DNA of 41,201 nucleotides, taken from contig NZ_FRCX01000023.1 in assembly GCF_900143065.1 (NCBI RefSeq), positions 1-41,201 of the forward strand, in the 5' to 3' direction. Position numbers and translations under genes: made by a program. Position 1 is the first letter of the stretch; the number at the start of each line of letters is the position of its first letter. The notes under the pieces are model-generated. The model did no database searches and was not told the DNA's origin. It saw only the letters and a list, made by a program, of their open reading frames with translations. Source of the stretch: Duganella sacchari. Its GTDB lineage: Bacteria > Pseudomonadota > Gammaproteobacteria > Burkholderiales > Burkholderiaceae_D. Below, piece after piece: positions 1 to 8,944 of the stretch.

Positions 1-273
1 AGCGACGCCGGCGGCGAACTGCTCCAGTCGCTGGTGCACCAGCGCTACAAGCTTAAGCGCAGCATCGTGGTGACCTCCAACCGGGTGGTGCAGGACTGGG
101 GGAAGTACCTCGGCGACAACACCATGGCGACCACCATCCTGGACCGTCTGATGCACCGCGCGCACCTGCTGGAGTTCGAGGGGAAGAGCTACCGCTTGAA
201 GGAGGCCGCCAGCCGTCTGACCGGCTTGGTCAAGCAGGGCGAGTCAAAAAATGACCCGGCTGCGGTCGATTAA
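1..273 (+). CDS. istB: IS21-family helper ATPase IstB, C-terminal part (partial at left edge)
   Basis: Reading frame 1 is open from the first base and ends at a TAA at 271-273. The visible 90 residues carry the conserved IstB tail: SIVVTSNR followed by a tryptophan and then a stretch ending in MHRAHLLEFEGKSYR. This is the sensor-1 and C-terminal region of the DnaA-like AAA+ ATPase that helps the IstA transposase choose and join target DNA. The Walker motifs lie upstream of the window. The terminal repeats expected after istB follow within 70 bases, which supports an IS21-family element reading into the window from the left. The family call is firm; the exact IS name cannot be given. Confidence 0.9.
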   Translation, partial: SDAGGELLQSLVHQRYKLKRSIVVTSNRVVQDWGKYLGDNTMATTILDRLMHRAHLLEFEGKSYRLKEAASRLTGLVKQGESKNDPAAVD

Positions 274-295
274 ACTACAATCCGACTGTCCTGCC

Positions 296-341
296 TGGGG
301 GAATTTGACCCGGCCAAGGGTGGGGGAATTTGAAGTGGCCA
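296..341. repeat. IS21-family terminal direct repeats
   Basis: Two 21-base copies, at 296-316 and 321-341, share TGGGGGAATTTGA and end in GGCCA; they differ only in four bases in between. IS21-family ends usually contain several such repeats as transposase binding sites. The right boundary of the element is therefore probably just past 341, within or beside the G-run at 344-349. Confidence 0.7.
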
Positions 342-345
342 ACGG

Positions 346-561
346 GGGGAAGGAACGAAGGAGCAGAAAAATCTACAATTTCGGGATGCATGCAATAAGC
401 TGATTCATGCTAAGAAGATCTCGTTTGGCATGGCGCAACTATCTGGGCGGCTGAACTATTTAGACGGGAGCGTCGAGTTGCATGGCGATTGGAACGGAAA
501 AGATTGGGTCGCCCAAGTATTGTTGGCAGACTTCATTCGCATGGCTGTTCGTCAGCTATGA
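346..561 (+). pseudogene. 3' fragment of an interrupted gene next to the IS end
   Basis: A frame running out of the IS end is open to a TGA at 559-561 and encodes about 71 residues with no good start codon. It contains RDACNKLIHAKKI, a GDWNGKDW stretch and a terminal LLADFIRMAVRQL. Its composition looks like real coding sequence, and similar LNKIIHA-type stretches occur in small bacterial proteins of unknown function. The simplest reading is that the IS21-type element inserted into this gene, or deleted its 5' part, leaving a C-terminal remnant. Function unknown. Confidence 0.5.
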
Positions 562-663
562 CCTATAGTAGCTCGAACTTGATCTGACATCGGCTGACAG
601 ACCACTAATGTTGAAGTTGATTGGCCCGGAGCCTTATCAAGCCTTCCGACGTTTGGCGAAATC

Positions 664-1974
664 TTACGGTGGCTCATTTAAATCTTCATGTCGATCATGA
701 CCAAGCACGGTATTGACCTGTATCTGTTGCCGATCAGCCTCGTCAGCAACACTGAAGCATCCCGCGAGCGTATGGATATCGCGCGGTGCAATACCTGCAT
801 CCCGAAATTCATCCCGCCAGGTGGAGGCGATGTCCTTCACCTCACTGATGATTTCACGTGCTTCGGACTGCGTCAGTAAAAAGCGGCCGCATTGCGAGAG
901 TGCGTTTGCAACTGTGCTCGCCGGCCCGAATTCACCGATGCCAATACTCTGCGGCCGGCCGGCGGCTTCAATATGCGGGACGATATCGAAGGCTGGGGAA
1001 AGGCGATACTGGCCGGGTTCGAGCATCAGGAAAGCGTGATTGCGCAGGTGATCGTCAACATTGCCCACCATGATGTTGAGCACCATTCGCCGGTACAGTT
1101 CATGCGCATCCGCACGCGCATCCGTCCCGTATGGCCGCAGTACTTCGGCGATTCCCGCGTATGAGAAGCTGGTCACGTAATCGCGACCATCGGGACTGAG
1201 CGGCTTCGGATCAAGGAAGCTCTGCGCGCTTGCGTAGTGAATGCGATTGTTCTCCAATCGATCAAATCGGTCAACGAGCAGAACAGAGCGGTCTCCAATC
1301 TTGATGAGCTCGAAACTGGGCACATTGATACATGCTTTAGTCGCCAGTCTCAGCGTGGCGTATTCCGCGGCCGGCACGTCGAAAAGATCATCCTGCCGGC
1401 TGAACTTCGCAATATGTTCTGTACCGTCATGTATAACCACCGTTTTAGGGCGGACACCGCCCAAGCCACTGCCAGGAAAAAGTAGATGTGCCGTTTCTGC
1501 ATCGATTCGTACAGCAGGGTCGGCGGTGTATGCCTCCATTTCTTGCAAGACTCTGGCTGACAGAGCACGCGAAGATTGAATGTCATTCTTGAGTTGAGGC
1601 GGAGTGCGCAGATCAGTCGAGAAGCCGAGACAGCCCGAACCATGATGGAGCGAACTTAAGAACCATTCAACGGCGTTTTGTGGTGCTAAGCGGTTTGATT
1701 CGCGCAGCAGCTTGAGAGTGAGCTGTGCCCCCCAGGCGTTAGGGCCGGCATCTGAAAAAACGCCATATGTTCCATCACCTCTGCGCGGGATCGCAATTTC
1801 AGGCGCTTGCAAGGGCACATGGATTGGATCAAGCGAAAACGCTCGCGAAGTTCGCAAATATCGTAATCCATATCCAAAGCGCCCGTTGCCATGCGCATCG
1901 AGTCCGAAACGTCCGATCGGAACCGGAGCTTCGGGATCGGAACAGTCGAAGATGATGCAGGACTCGATAGCCAT
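664..1974 (-). CDS. hipA: HipA-family serine/threonine kinase toxin
   Basis: The 436-residue product matches HipA in length and order of motifs. The N-terminal subdomain (about 1-100) contains GVFSDAGPNAWG (71-82). The kinase core has the glycine-rich GSGLGGVRPK (168-177), the ATP-binding lysine in AKFS (K190), LLVDRFDR (232-239), the catalytic loop NVDDHLRN (305-312, with D307 and N312 at the expected five-residue spacing) and the metal-binding D330 in SPAFDIVP. Characterised HipA kinases phosphorylate an aminoacyl-tRNA synthetase (GltX in E. coli) and stop growth. The ATG shares one base with the hipB stop codon (TAATG), so the pair is translationally coupled with the antitoxin first. No inactivating change is seen. 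The cellular target here is not known. Confidence 0.93.
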   Translation of the reverse strand: MAIESCIIFDCSDPEAPVPIGRFGLDAHGNGRFGYGLRYLRTSRAFSLDPIHVPLQAPEIAIPRRGDGTYGVFSDAGPNAWGAQLTLKLLRESNRLAPQNAVEWFLSSLHHGSGCLGFSTDLRTPPQLKNDIQSSRALSARVLQEMEAYTADPAVRIDAETAHLLFPGSGLGGVRPKTVVIHDGTEHIAKFSRQDDLFDVPAAEYATLRLATKACINVPSFELIKIGDRSVLLVDRFDRLENNRIHYASAQSFLDPKPLSPDGRDYVTSFSYAGIAEVLRPYGTDARADAHELYRRMVLNIMVGNVDDHLRNHAFLMLEPGQYRLSPAFDIVPHIEAAGRPQSIGIGEFGPASTVANALSQCGRFLLTQSEAREIISEVKDIASTWRDEFRDAGIAPRDIHTLAGCFSVADEADRQQIQVNTVLGHDRHEDLNEPP

Positions 1975-2279
1975 TAAAAATCTCGCTCAAGAGGCACATC
2001 CATTCCCGAGCGCAAGTGCGCTGGCCTATCTGGCTGGCTGACGAGCAGCTCGACACTGGACAACTCCCTCAGCGCCTCAAGCACACTCAAAAAGACGCCA
2101 AGGGAAACACCAGGATCTCCGCGTTCGAGACGTGCGAGTGTTTGCCGGTGGACGCGACACGCGCTTTCAAGATCGACCAACGAGCGCCTCTGCGCTTTTC
2201 TTGCCGTACGAATACGCTCGCCAAGACGCTGCGCAGCATTCTGGACATTAATAGAATTAAAGGTTTGGTCGTGTCGCAT
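1974..2279 (-). CDS. hipB: HipB-like Xre-family antitoxin
   Basis: A 101-residue helix-turn-helix protein directly upstream of hipA. The HTH lies at about residues 17-70 (RLGERIRTARKAQRRSLVDLE, then RVHRQTLARLERGDPGVSLG), followed by a short C-terminal tail that may contact HipA or the second HipB subunit. In hipBA systems this protein neutralises the kinase and represses its own operon. The order hipB-hipA with a one-base overlap is standard. An inverted repeat 45-87 bases upstream of the start (2324-2366) is a plausible operator. No strong Shine-Dalgarno is visible before the ATG. Confidence 0.88.
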   Translation of the reverse strand: MRHDQTFNSINVQNAAQRLGERIRTARKAQRRSLVDLESACRVHRQTLARLERGDPGVSLGVFLSVLEALRELSSVELLVSQPDRPAHLRSGMDVPLERDF

Positions 2280-2323
2280 GGTTAATAGTCCTAAGACAGG
2301 TAGTGCTCATGCTATCACAATGT

Positions 2324-2366
2324 CGCTTAGATACACCATTCAATGGTGAAATGGTGCATCTAAGCG
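2324..2366. promoter_or_regulatory. Inverted repeat upstream of hipBA, likely operator
   Basis: Arms 2324-2340 and 2350-2366 pair at 16 of 17 positions around a 9-base spacer. Inside, CACCATT at 2334-2340 is repeated as its complement AATGGTG at 2342-2348 and again at 2350-2356, giving three half-sites. There is no T-run after the stem on either strand, so an operator for the HTH protein HipB is more likely than a terminator for the gene ending at 2434. The element differs from the E. coli HipB site. Confidence 0.5.
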
Positions 2367-2433
2367 CCTTCGTTGCAATAATTTTAAAACTACACACAAT
2401 AGAAGAGTGCAGATCTAGCTCACAGCTACAGTC

Positions 2434-3261
2434 CTATGAAAGCACATGGGTTCTAGACATATCCCCTGTCGGATGGGGGCCAGCATGAAGGATGCCCACG
2501 TAATGCTCCTCGCCAATTGCCAAGTAGTGATAGTAAACACGAGTGGCATTCCGTGCGTTCGTATTGTCACCTTGCTTCAGATGGGTTTCACGTGTTTCGC
2601 CGTAGACCTTTGTACCGTCCTGCCAAATCGTTAGTGTTCCCTTTTCTCGGCCATTCTGAGCGTGAGTGATGCCACGCCCTTTGAAAAACTGTTCAAGGGG
2701 AACGCCTACTTCGCCATCCAAAAGCTCGTGACACGAATCAGCGCAATTAATTAGAAAAACGCGCCTATGCTTTGGAATGTCATCACACGTTTCCAGTGCG
2801 CCATCAGTGACAAGAAACCGATTATTGCTCGCTGCAAGCGCACTAAAATGCTCCGATGGAGTGAGCGGCTTTTGCGGAAAATATTTCTCCTGAAAGCTCT
2901 TGAAGAGGCTGTTAAGAAAACCATCGTCAACCTTATCTCCCGAGCGAGGCCACCCCTCTTTACCGCGCTCAGGTCTTTCGACTAAGCCTTCAACGGCCTC
3001 GAAGGCATCGAGCTCATCTTCCAGGTTCTGCGGAATCGGAGCGTAAGGTAAGACCAAGACCTTAAGATCCCTTGGCTCCTTACCTTGAGTGTACGCTTGG
3101 AATGGAAAAATTGCCGTGTGCTCAGTAGGGATCAACCTCAGCTTCCCGGCATCATTAACGGCGGAAAGAATATATTCAACGGCGACATTATTAGTCAACG
3201 CAGCCGAGACCAATCTCGTCTCCATACCCTTAGGTAGGCCAATGACAAACAGAGAATCCAT
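2434..3261 (-). CDS. Hypothetical protein, second gene of the LOTUS-protein pair
   Basis: A 275-residue protein I do not recognise. It has no signal peptide, membrane segment or P-loop. Visible features are an N-terminal hydrophobic start (SLFVIGLPKGMETRLVSAAL), a central polar and acidic region, an FLVTDGALETCDD stretch, RRVFLINCADSCHELLDGE, and a C-terminal part rich in His, Gly and Asn that includes RVYYHYLAIGEEHYVGIL and HAGPHPTGD. Its ATG lies 9 bases after the stop of the upstream gene, so the two are almost certainly co-transcribed. Placement between hipBA and a STAND protein suggests a role in genome conflict, but this is inference from neighbours only. Confidence 0.75.
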   Translation of the reverse strand: MDSLFVIGLPKGMETRLVSAALTNNVAVEYILSAVNDAGKLRLIPTEHTAIFPFQAYTQGKEPRDLKVLVLPYAPIPQNLEDELDAFEAVEGLVERPERGKEGWPRSGDKVDDGFLNSLFKSFQEKYFPQKPLTPSEHFSALAASNNRFLVTDGALETCDDIPKHRRVFLINCADSCHELLDGEVGVPLEQFFKGRGITHAQNGREKGTLTIWQDGTKVYGETRETHLKQGDNTNARNATRVYYHYLAIGEEHYVGILHAGPHPTGDMSRTHVLS

Positions 3262-3270
3262 GGCATATGC

Positions 3271-4173
3271 TCAGAGGCGAGCTTTTACCAGGACTGTCGA
3301 CACCAATATTGGCAGCACTATCTGTGCGATGTCATCGTCACTCATCGACTCCAAAATCGCTAACGCTTGCTTTCGCACTGGCGCAGGCAAATCACCAGGC
3401 GGCTTTATCGAGGTTGGCTCCATGACAGAATGCTGTTTGGAAGGGTGCGAAATTGCGGTCGAGTCGATCCCATGCTCACCACACCAGTTAACGATGTGTT
3501 CATAAATACGGTTCACCCGTTGAGCTCTCCAGATCTCGCCATCTTTGGCGCCCAAGATCTTGGCGATAGAGTCAAACATCACACCACCGGTGTCTTCTTC
3601 CAGCAGATGCTGAATTACCATCGCGATGCGACTGTTTGGCGGATTTTTCGATAGGAATGCACGCAACCACTCCACCTGTGTGGCTTCCGCGATCGGAACG
3701 ATTTCGATGTAATTTGCCGGCGCAGACTCGATTGCAGCTTTAACGTCTGCAGGGGTACCGTTGCGGTAATGAAGAACCTTATGATCGACTCTAGAGAAAT
3801 AGCGCCGGCGCTCTCTATCTTGATTTATAAACGCCTGCCAGACATCTGGGCGAACCACGATCTTTTCAGGTGCGATTACAGGCTCAGACTGCTGTAACCC
3901 AACGGCGATGGTAGCATCGACAGCCAGGTCCTTCAAACTCACCAAGACATCTCCCGGCCCAGCAGGCGGAGTTAGCGTCAGGCTCTCTCCAAGATGTTTT
4001 TTGAGGAAATCCGTAAACCGCTTACTGCCAAACGCCTTCTCGTCAAAGCGATCAAAACCGCGCTTTTGCAGCACACTATTGAGGCGCTGTTTGAGGCGAG
4101 CAGAAAGTTCTGGCTGGGATTCTTGAAGAAGATCGACCACCAGTTGGGTGATCAAAGTGATGGCTGCTTGCAT
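3271..4173 (-). CDS. LOTUS/OST-HTH-like domain protein of unknown function
   Basis: A 300-residue protein. Residues about 24-81 resemble a LOTUS/OST-HTH domain: a helix (ARLKQRLNSVLQK), the RFDEKAFGSKRFTDFLKKH stretch typical of the domain core, then a beta-rich end (DVLVSLK). LOTUS domains bind RNA, including G-quadruplex RNA, and in bacteria are often joined to NYN ribonucleases. No NYN acidic motif is seen here; the remaining 200 residues include VRPDVWQAFIN, RRRYFSRVDHKVLHYRNG and a helical C-terminus, and match nothing I know. The next gene starts 9 bases downstream. No clear ribosome binding site precedes the ATG, so the start is tentative. The LOTUS call rests on pattern reading and needs a profile search. 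Confidence 0.72.
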   Translation of the reverse strand: MQAAITLITQLVVDLLQESQPELSARLKQRLNSVLQKRGFDRFDEKAFGSKRFTDFLKKHLGESLTLTPPAGPGDVLVSLKDLAVDATIAVGLQQSEPVIAPEKIVVRPDVWQAFINQDRERRRYFSRVDHKVLHYRNGTPADVKAAIESAPANYIEIVPIAEATQVEWLRAFLSKNPPNSRIAMVIQHLLEEDTGGVMFDSIAKILGAKDGEIWRAQRVNRIYEHIVNWCGEHGIDSTAISHPSKQHSVMEPTSIKPPGDLPAPVRKQALAILESMSDDDIAQIVLPILVSTVLVKARL

Positions 4174-4765
4174 GTATTTTGGAGTAAGAGTAATAGGAAA
4201 GTAACAGACTACAGAGTGTAGTTGTTATTTCCAGGCACAACCTTATATTACTCCGGGTTTATGACCTGTACAACGTCGTTCATCCAGGTAAACCCCAATC
4301 AAACTCCTGGTGACACTTTGGCGTATGTACAAGCTTCTTACGAGCGCAGATCGAATCCTATTCGACTACATTCTAAGAATACACTCCCAAAATACGTTGG
4401 AAGGAAGCGGGATTATACCCATCCACGGACATTTAGGTCAAGTCTAACGGAATCGCGCACAATTGTCGCTCCTCAAGAAAACCGCTGTGAGAGCCACAAA
4501 TTTCACTTTTGGCGAACCTCGAATTCCTGTTTTTAACACCTTGCAGGAACAAGCTTTCGACTCTTGTCACATGTCTTCAATTCCACTCTCCAAGCTCTTT
4601 TGAATGAGTCATCCCGCGCAGCGTCGCCCGCACTACTTGCATCCAACTCGACTGAACCAGTCGCACGTGCGCGCTCTGTGGGAGCGTTTCCCCAAACACT
4701 TTGGCAAACAGTACGATACACGCAGCGATTGCTTTGCTATTGAGTCACATCGAAGGCGCAGTAAC
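4174..4765. other. 592-base gap between two minus-strand genes
   Basis: I see no convincing gene here. Open frames on either strand (the longest is 104 codons on plus, 4222-4536) have no recognisable motif and no ribosome binding site. The right part should hold the end of the STAND transcript and the left part the promoter of the LOTUS operon; neither a clean terminator nor a consensus promoter stands out. A small inverted repeat (CTACA...TGTAG, about 4208-4219) lies 35-50 bases upstream of the LOTUS gene. Confidence 0.5.
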
Positions 4766-7700
4766 TCACTGGGGTGAGCTCTGATTCATCAGATCCATTA
4801 CTTGCCCAACGTTTATCACGTCGCCCAGCCCGTCTAAGAGTTGCTCGGATACTGAAGCCGGAGTGCCGCCTGCTGCCCAGTCCACTGCAGGATGCCCTTG
4901 AGGTAGCATGCCGACGATTTGCTCCACTACCAATGGGAATCTACCGCCGGCGAAGCGAATTGCCAGCAATAGCAGCACACGACGCTTACGGTGGGCTGCA
5001 AGCGCGCTCGCGGCCGCAAGAATCATTTCGCCTGACCCAGCGAGGCAAAGAAGCACAAGCAGCCTTGATGCGATATCAGGATCAGACATCGTAAGAAACT
5101 GCGGCGTGACCTTTTCAAGAATTTCAGACGCCACTTTTTCATGTGCCGCTAACAAAGCATGAGCAGCCAGTCTTCGAACATGTGATTGGCCCGGGCTTGT
5201 CGCGAGCTCAAACAGTTTAAGCTGATAGGCCGGCTTTGCCGCGGAAGCCAGTAACGAAAAAATGTCGAACCGCAGTGTCATATCTGCCGTGTCTACAGCC
5301 AACTGATAAAGCTGCTCCGCCGCAGCGTCTTCGATGTTGCAGAGCTTAGATATTCCAACGACTGCGGCTCTGGCGACCGGATAATTTTCAGCTTGACCAT
5401 GCTGCGCATAGCTTGTGGACCACTTGTCGCGAGCGAGACGCAGAAGAGTTTCTAAATGATTTCGATGGGGCTTTTTGTCCAGGAGTTCAACAAGCGCGCT
5501 ACGTACTGGGTTGCCCTTTACTTGCACCATGTCGAGCACAGATGAAGGCAACGGCGCCTCCATAGGAGAGGCGAACGCACGGAGCGCCAGTGAAGCGACC
5601 TTCGAGAAGCGATGCGACAGCGCCAATTCAATGTCCTCATTCATTTGGTGCCGAATAGCGGCCTTCACTGCGATAACAGCATCGTCACGCTCATCCGCAT
5701 TGGAAAGAAGCCATCGCACATCCTCTGGGACAAAGGCAGGAAGATGTTCATCCAATTTCAACCGGAACAAACGAACGGACTCGCATGCGTCGCTGATATT
5801 GATCAGGAATTCGATAGTCTCCACTGACATTTCAGGCATGGACGCGTTGACTAATGATGCGGCGGCGCCATAAATTTCTCGAAAAACTGCAGGGGCATTG
5901 GCGAGCATACCCAATACCTCAAGGTGTCCTTCTTCCACGATGGGCGAGATACTTGATGTTGGGTGTGAGCCTCCCAAATCTACCGCGAGCTCAACCAACC
6001 TAATGTATCGCCCATGTTGAAAAAGTCCCTGGACAGCTTTCATCAAACTTTCGGGAGCATGTTTAACAATGCAGCTCAATGCGCTCAGACGAACGAAAGT
6101 AGACCTGTGTCCTTCAGTAACTCGCTCGAAAAGCTTGGGTTCGTAAATCGCATCCCACTTACTTTCCAGGATATGCCAAACGCTGTCTTCTTCTTTAGTG
6201 TTATAGGCGGCGTCGAACGCGCCTGCAACCTCTGCTTCAGATACAGACTGAGCGTTCATCATTGCACGCAACCATGCAGACAGCATGAAAGATCTGTGCT
6301 TGTGTGCCGCAATCCGCTCCCAGCCGAATTCGGATCTAACGTGCACTACATAGGAGTCAATAAACTGGCTTGCAGTCCAACCATCTTCGCTTTCACTCAA
6401 GTACTGCGCATATTCTTCGCTGTACTCGCCGTTGATAATCGCGAGGTTTATCTTTGCATAACCAGCTAGCTCGTCCTCGGTCGGAGTCGTGATCCTGACG
6501 GCGATATCGATAATCCGCTCGAACCCCTCAACATCCTTCAGCGCACCCGCCGCAATGACTTCATTCGTCCTGATTACACCATTGTGCACAGCATCTTCTG
6601 CTGCCAAAAGGAATGCAGGTGTCAATCCGGAAGCCATGCGCTCGACTGCAGGAACAAAGTCATCCGTATAGTAGTCTCGACTATTGGGTAGCACACATTG
6701 GATAAATTTCTCTAACACGACTTTGGCGATGGGGCTGGCTCGCATTCGCGCATACCACTGCTCGTCATGCACCGGCAAGAACCACATATCCATGTATCCG
6801 AAACTTTGATCTGGTCTATGTAGCAGGAATCGCGCAACTTCAGCAACATCGCTACGCGGTGAGCCAGCAGAAGCTGCCACTGCCAAGAAATTCCCGAAGT
6901 CTTTTCCGCCTTCCGACAGCGCCTCCACTAGCCAGTTATCAATCGCAGCCCGGCTCTCATTAGATATTCTGGGTTTGATATCAGGTGTGCGATCCGCAGC
7001 AAAAAGTAGATGCGCTGCCGAACGTACTCCCCAGTGTTCACTGGCACCGTCGAGTAGCACCAGTCTATCAATGAGCAATCGTAGAGTACGTTGTACGCCA
7101 AGACGATCGCGGCCCAGCGCTTGCTCGATCCCCGACTCCACACGCGGATGAAAATAACTCACTGTTGAGTCAATCTGACGAAGGTTACGTGCCGCCACAA
7201 AAAAATTCAGCAGCGGTTGAAATCCTTTTTCGTATCGTGGGTCAAGATCGAAAAATTCCTCTTCTAACTGGCGCAGCAAATCGATCGATATTTTATCGTT
7301 CAGTTTTAGCAGAGCCCAGATCACGGTCGCTGCTACCAGGTCTTCGCGCTCTTCGATCTGATCTATAACTGTTCTCTCGATTGACTCATGATGAGCCTTG
7401 CGTACAGCCTCATTAATCAACGCCTTTGGGTTGTGCCGATGATCTATGTCAATAGTGGGGAGCGCATCAAAAAACTTCTGGATTTCAAGTGGCGTTCCTA
7501 GTTGCTCAAGGACCTTTGATAGGTTTGACGTGGCCACGCCTTGAAGTGCCCAGGGCAAATCATCGATCAAGGACCGATACAGTGATATCCGTTCCGACTT
7601 GCCGTAGTGCTCAGCCTCCAGATTGATAACCCACGACTGCACAGTATTCAAAGCGCCGGCAGCCTGGGCCACGTCGCGTCGCGATGTGGCCACGATCATC

Positions 7701-8758
7701 CGATCATGGCTCGCACGTGAAAAAGCCTGCGAAAGTTGACTGTTCCACGGACGGCGCCTTGGATCAAAATTGTACTTCCCCCAAGGGTCGACGATGTCGT
7801 AAAGAACCGGCGGCAGCGTATTATCGTTTTCGAGTTGTTCGGGACCGAGCGTGATGGGAACCCTCGTTAAACCGGGATTGGTCGCGCGAAGCTCTTCATA
7901 TAACTTATGCGTCGAGATTGTCTTACCAGTGCCAGACTGCCCCACAATGAAAACAGCATACTGTGTCGACATCGCGCCAATCAACTCTGGCCAGTTGGTG
8001 GGATGAACGTAGTGCCTGAGTTCAGGCGAACTGGCAATGTAGCCACCATGACTTTTGATCAATTGTTCAAGCTCCTCCCTGATCCATCGACCTGCGCCGG
8101 CTCCAACGATCCGAGCGCGAGCCTCCTCGCGCAAGGCAAGCCGACAGTCGCGCAGATTTGGGCGCGGAATACGAAAACTCTCCAGCAACTTTTGCTCTAT
8201 GTCGAGCCCGAGACGTTCCTCGTCTTGGTTACCAATGATGGCGACACGCCCGGCATAATCGGGAGGCAGGCTCTTCAAATCAGCAGTTTTCTCAGCCTTG
8301 GGCCAATTACCCGGACGGCGAACACCGAGATCACGCGTTCGACCGTTGAGCGCGGCATTAGTAACGAGAAGGTATCGCGCACGAGGATCTTCTTCGAGAC
8401 GTTGAAATGCAGATTTACGAACGGTGCCGTGTTGAAGCAAGCTTTGTATTCCCGGCATAGTCCAGGCATCTCCAGAGCGCAGCTTTACCTGAACGATCAT
8501 CCGATATGACGCCAGAGGCAAATCACTGGTTACACGTGCTGGCTCAGCATCTGTCAAATCAGCCTCCAGGTCCTCTTGTGACGCTGGCTCCAGAATGAGC
8601 TCTTGCGCCAGTTTGCTCTCCAGCACAAGGTCCAAGGCCAACCATACCGAGACATCGATCTGGTATTCGTATCCCAAAATCGAATACGCGCCGGAGCCTG
8701 GCTGGTTGTGAGCGCCGCTGCCTGGGGCATCTGCGCCCGAAGTGGATTCATGAGTCAT
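4766..8758 (-). CDS. Avs-like STAND protein with N-terminal nuclease domain
   Basis: A 1330-residue, three-part protein. Residues about 20-200 look like a Cap4/DUF4297-type PD-(D/E)xK nuclease: GYEYQIDVSVWLAL (29-42), acidic residues in QEDLEADL (61-68) and the QVK core (90-92) in a beta strand. Next is a P-loop NTPase: GQSGTGKT (273-280), an aspartate-rich strand VLYDIVDPWG (318-327) and a sensor-1-like MIVATSRRD (354-362), typical of STAND ATPases. From about residue 450 to the end the protein is helical and repeat-like (HEAT/TPR type). This layout matches antiviral STAND (Avs) proteins, in which the C-terminal repeats sense a phage protein and trigger DNA cleavage. The subtype cannot be assigned by eye. 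It is transcribed divergently from the DUF6471 operon. A DUF4297-NTPase of another defence class is the main alternative. Confidence 0.8.
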   Translation of the reverse strand: MTHESTSGADAPGSGAHNQPGSGAYSILGYEYQIDVSVWLALDLVLESKLAQELILEPASQEDLEADLTDAEPARVTSDLPLASYRMIVQVKLRSGDAWTMPGIQSLLQHGTVRKSAFQRLEEDPRARYLLVTNAALNGRTRDLGVRRPGNWPKAEKTADLKSLPPDYAGRVAIIGNQDEERLGLDIEQKLLESFRIPRPNLRDCRLALREEARARIVGAGAGRWIREELEQLIKSHGGYIASSPELRHYVHPTNWPELIGAMSTQYAVFIVGQSGTGKTISTHKLYEELRATNPGLTRVPITLGPEQLENDNTLPPVLYDIVDPWGKYNFDPRRRPWNSQLSQAFSRASHDRMIVATSRRDVAQAAGALNTVQSWVINLEAEHYGKSERISLYRSLIDDLPWALQGVATSNLSKVLEQLGTPLEIQKFFDALPTIDIDHRHNPKALINEAVRKAHHESIERTVIDQIEEREDLVAATVIWALLKLNDKISIDLLRQLEEEFFDLDPRYEKGFQPLLNFFVAARNLRQIDSTVSYFHPRVESGIEQALGRDRLGVQRTLRLLIDRLVLLDGASEHWGVRSAAHLLFAADRTPDIKPRISNESRAAIDNWLVEALSEGGKDFGNFLAVAASAGSPRSDVAEVARFLLHRPDQSFGYMDMWFLPVHDEQWYARMRASPIAKVVLEKFIQCVLPNSRDYYTDDFVPAVERMASGLTPAFLLAAEDAVHNGVIRTNEVIAAGALKDVEGFERIIDIAVRITTPTEDELAGYAKINLAIINGEYSEEYAQYLSESEDGWTASQFIDSYVVHVRSEFGWERIAAHKHRSFMLSAWLRAMMNAQSVSEAEVAGAFDAAYNTKEEDSVWHILESKWDAIYEPKLFERVTEGHRSTFVRLSALSCIVKHAPESLMKAVQGLFQHGRYIRLVELAVDLGGSHPTSSISPIVEEGHLEVLGMLANAPAVFREIYGAAASLVNASMPEMSVETIEFLINISDACESVRLFRLKLDEHLPAFVPEDVRWLLSNADERDDAVIAVKAAIRHQMNEDIELALSHRFSKVASLALRAFASPMEAPLPSSVLDMVQVKGNPVRSALVELLDKKPHRNHLETLLRLARDKWSTSYAQHGQAENYPVARAAVVGISKLCNIEDAAAEQLYQLAVDTADMTLRFDIFSLLASAAKPAYQLKLFELATSPGQSHVRRLAAHALLAAHEKVASEILEKVTPQFLTMSDPDIASRLLVLLCLAGSGEMILAAASALAAHRKRRVLLLLAIRFAGGRFPLVVEQIVGMLPQGHPAVDWAAGGTPASVSEQLLDGLGDVINVGQVMDLMNQSSPQ

Positions 8759-8944
8759 GTCGGCGGCCGTTCAGAAGATAGACTAAATACCAAGAATTCT
8801 CGCACATGCGCAACTGCCGCAGGAACCTTCTATCACGAGCATCACCATGCTCTAGCAAGATCAGCATGGGTGGTCCCAATGACGAGCCGGTGCAAGGCTG
8901 AACATGCGGTCTCCATAACGCCGCGACGGTTAGCCGAGAATGAA

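Noticed and set aside
4335..4375. A segment with ATCGAATCC that recalls a tRNA T-arm
   Set aside because: No matching acceptor, D-arm or anticodon stem can be built around it and the T-loop bases are wrong.
4222..4536. A 104-codon plus-strand frame in the gap before the STAND gene end
   Set aside because: No ribosome binding site, no recognisable motif and odd composition; not supported as a gene.
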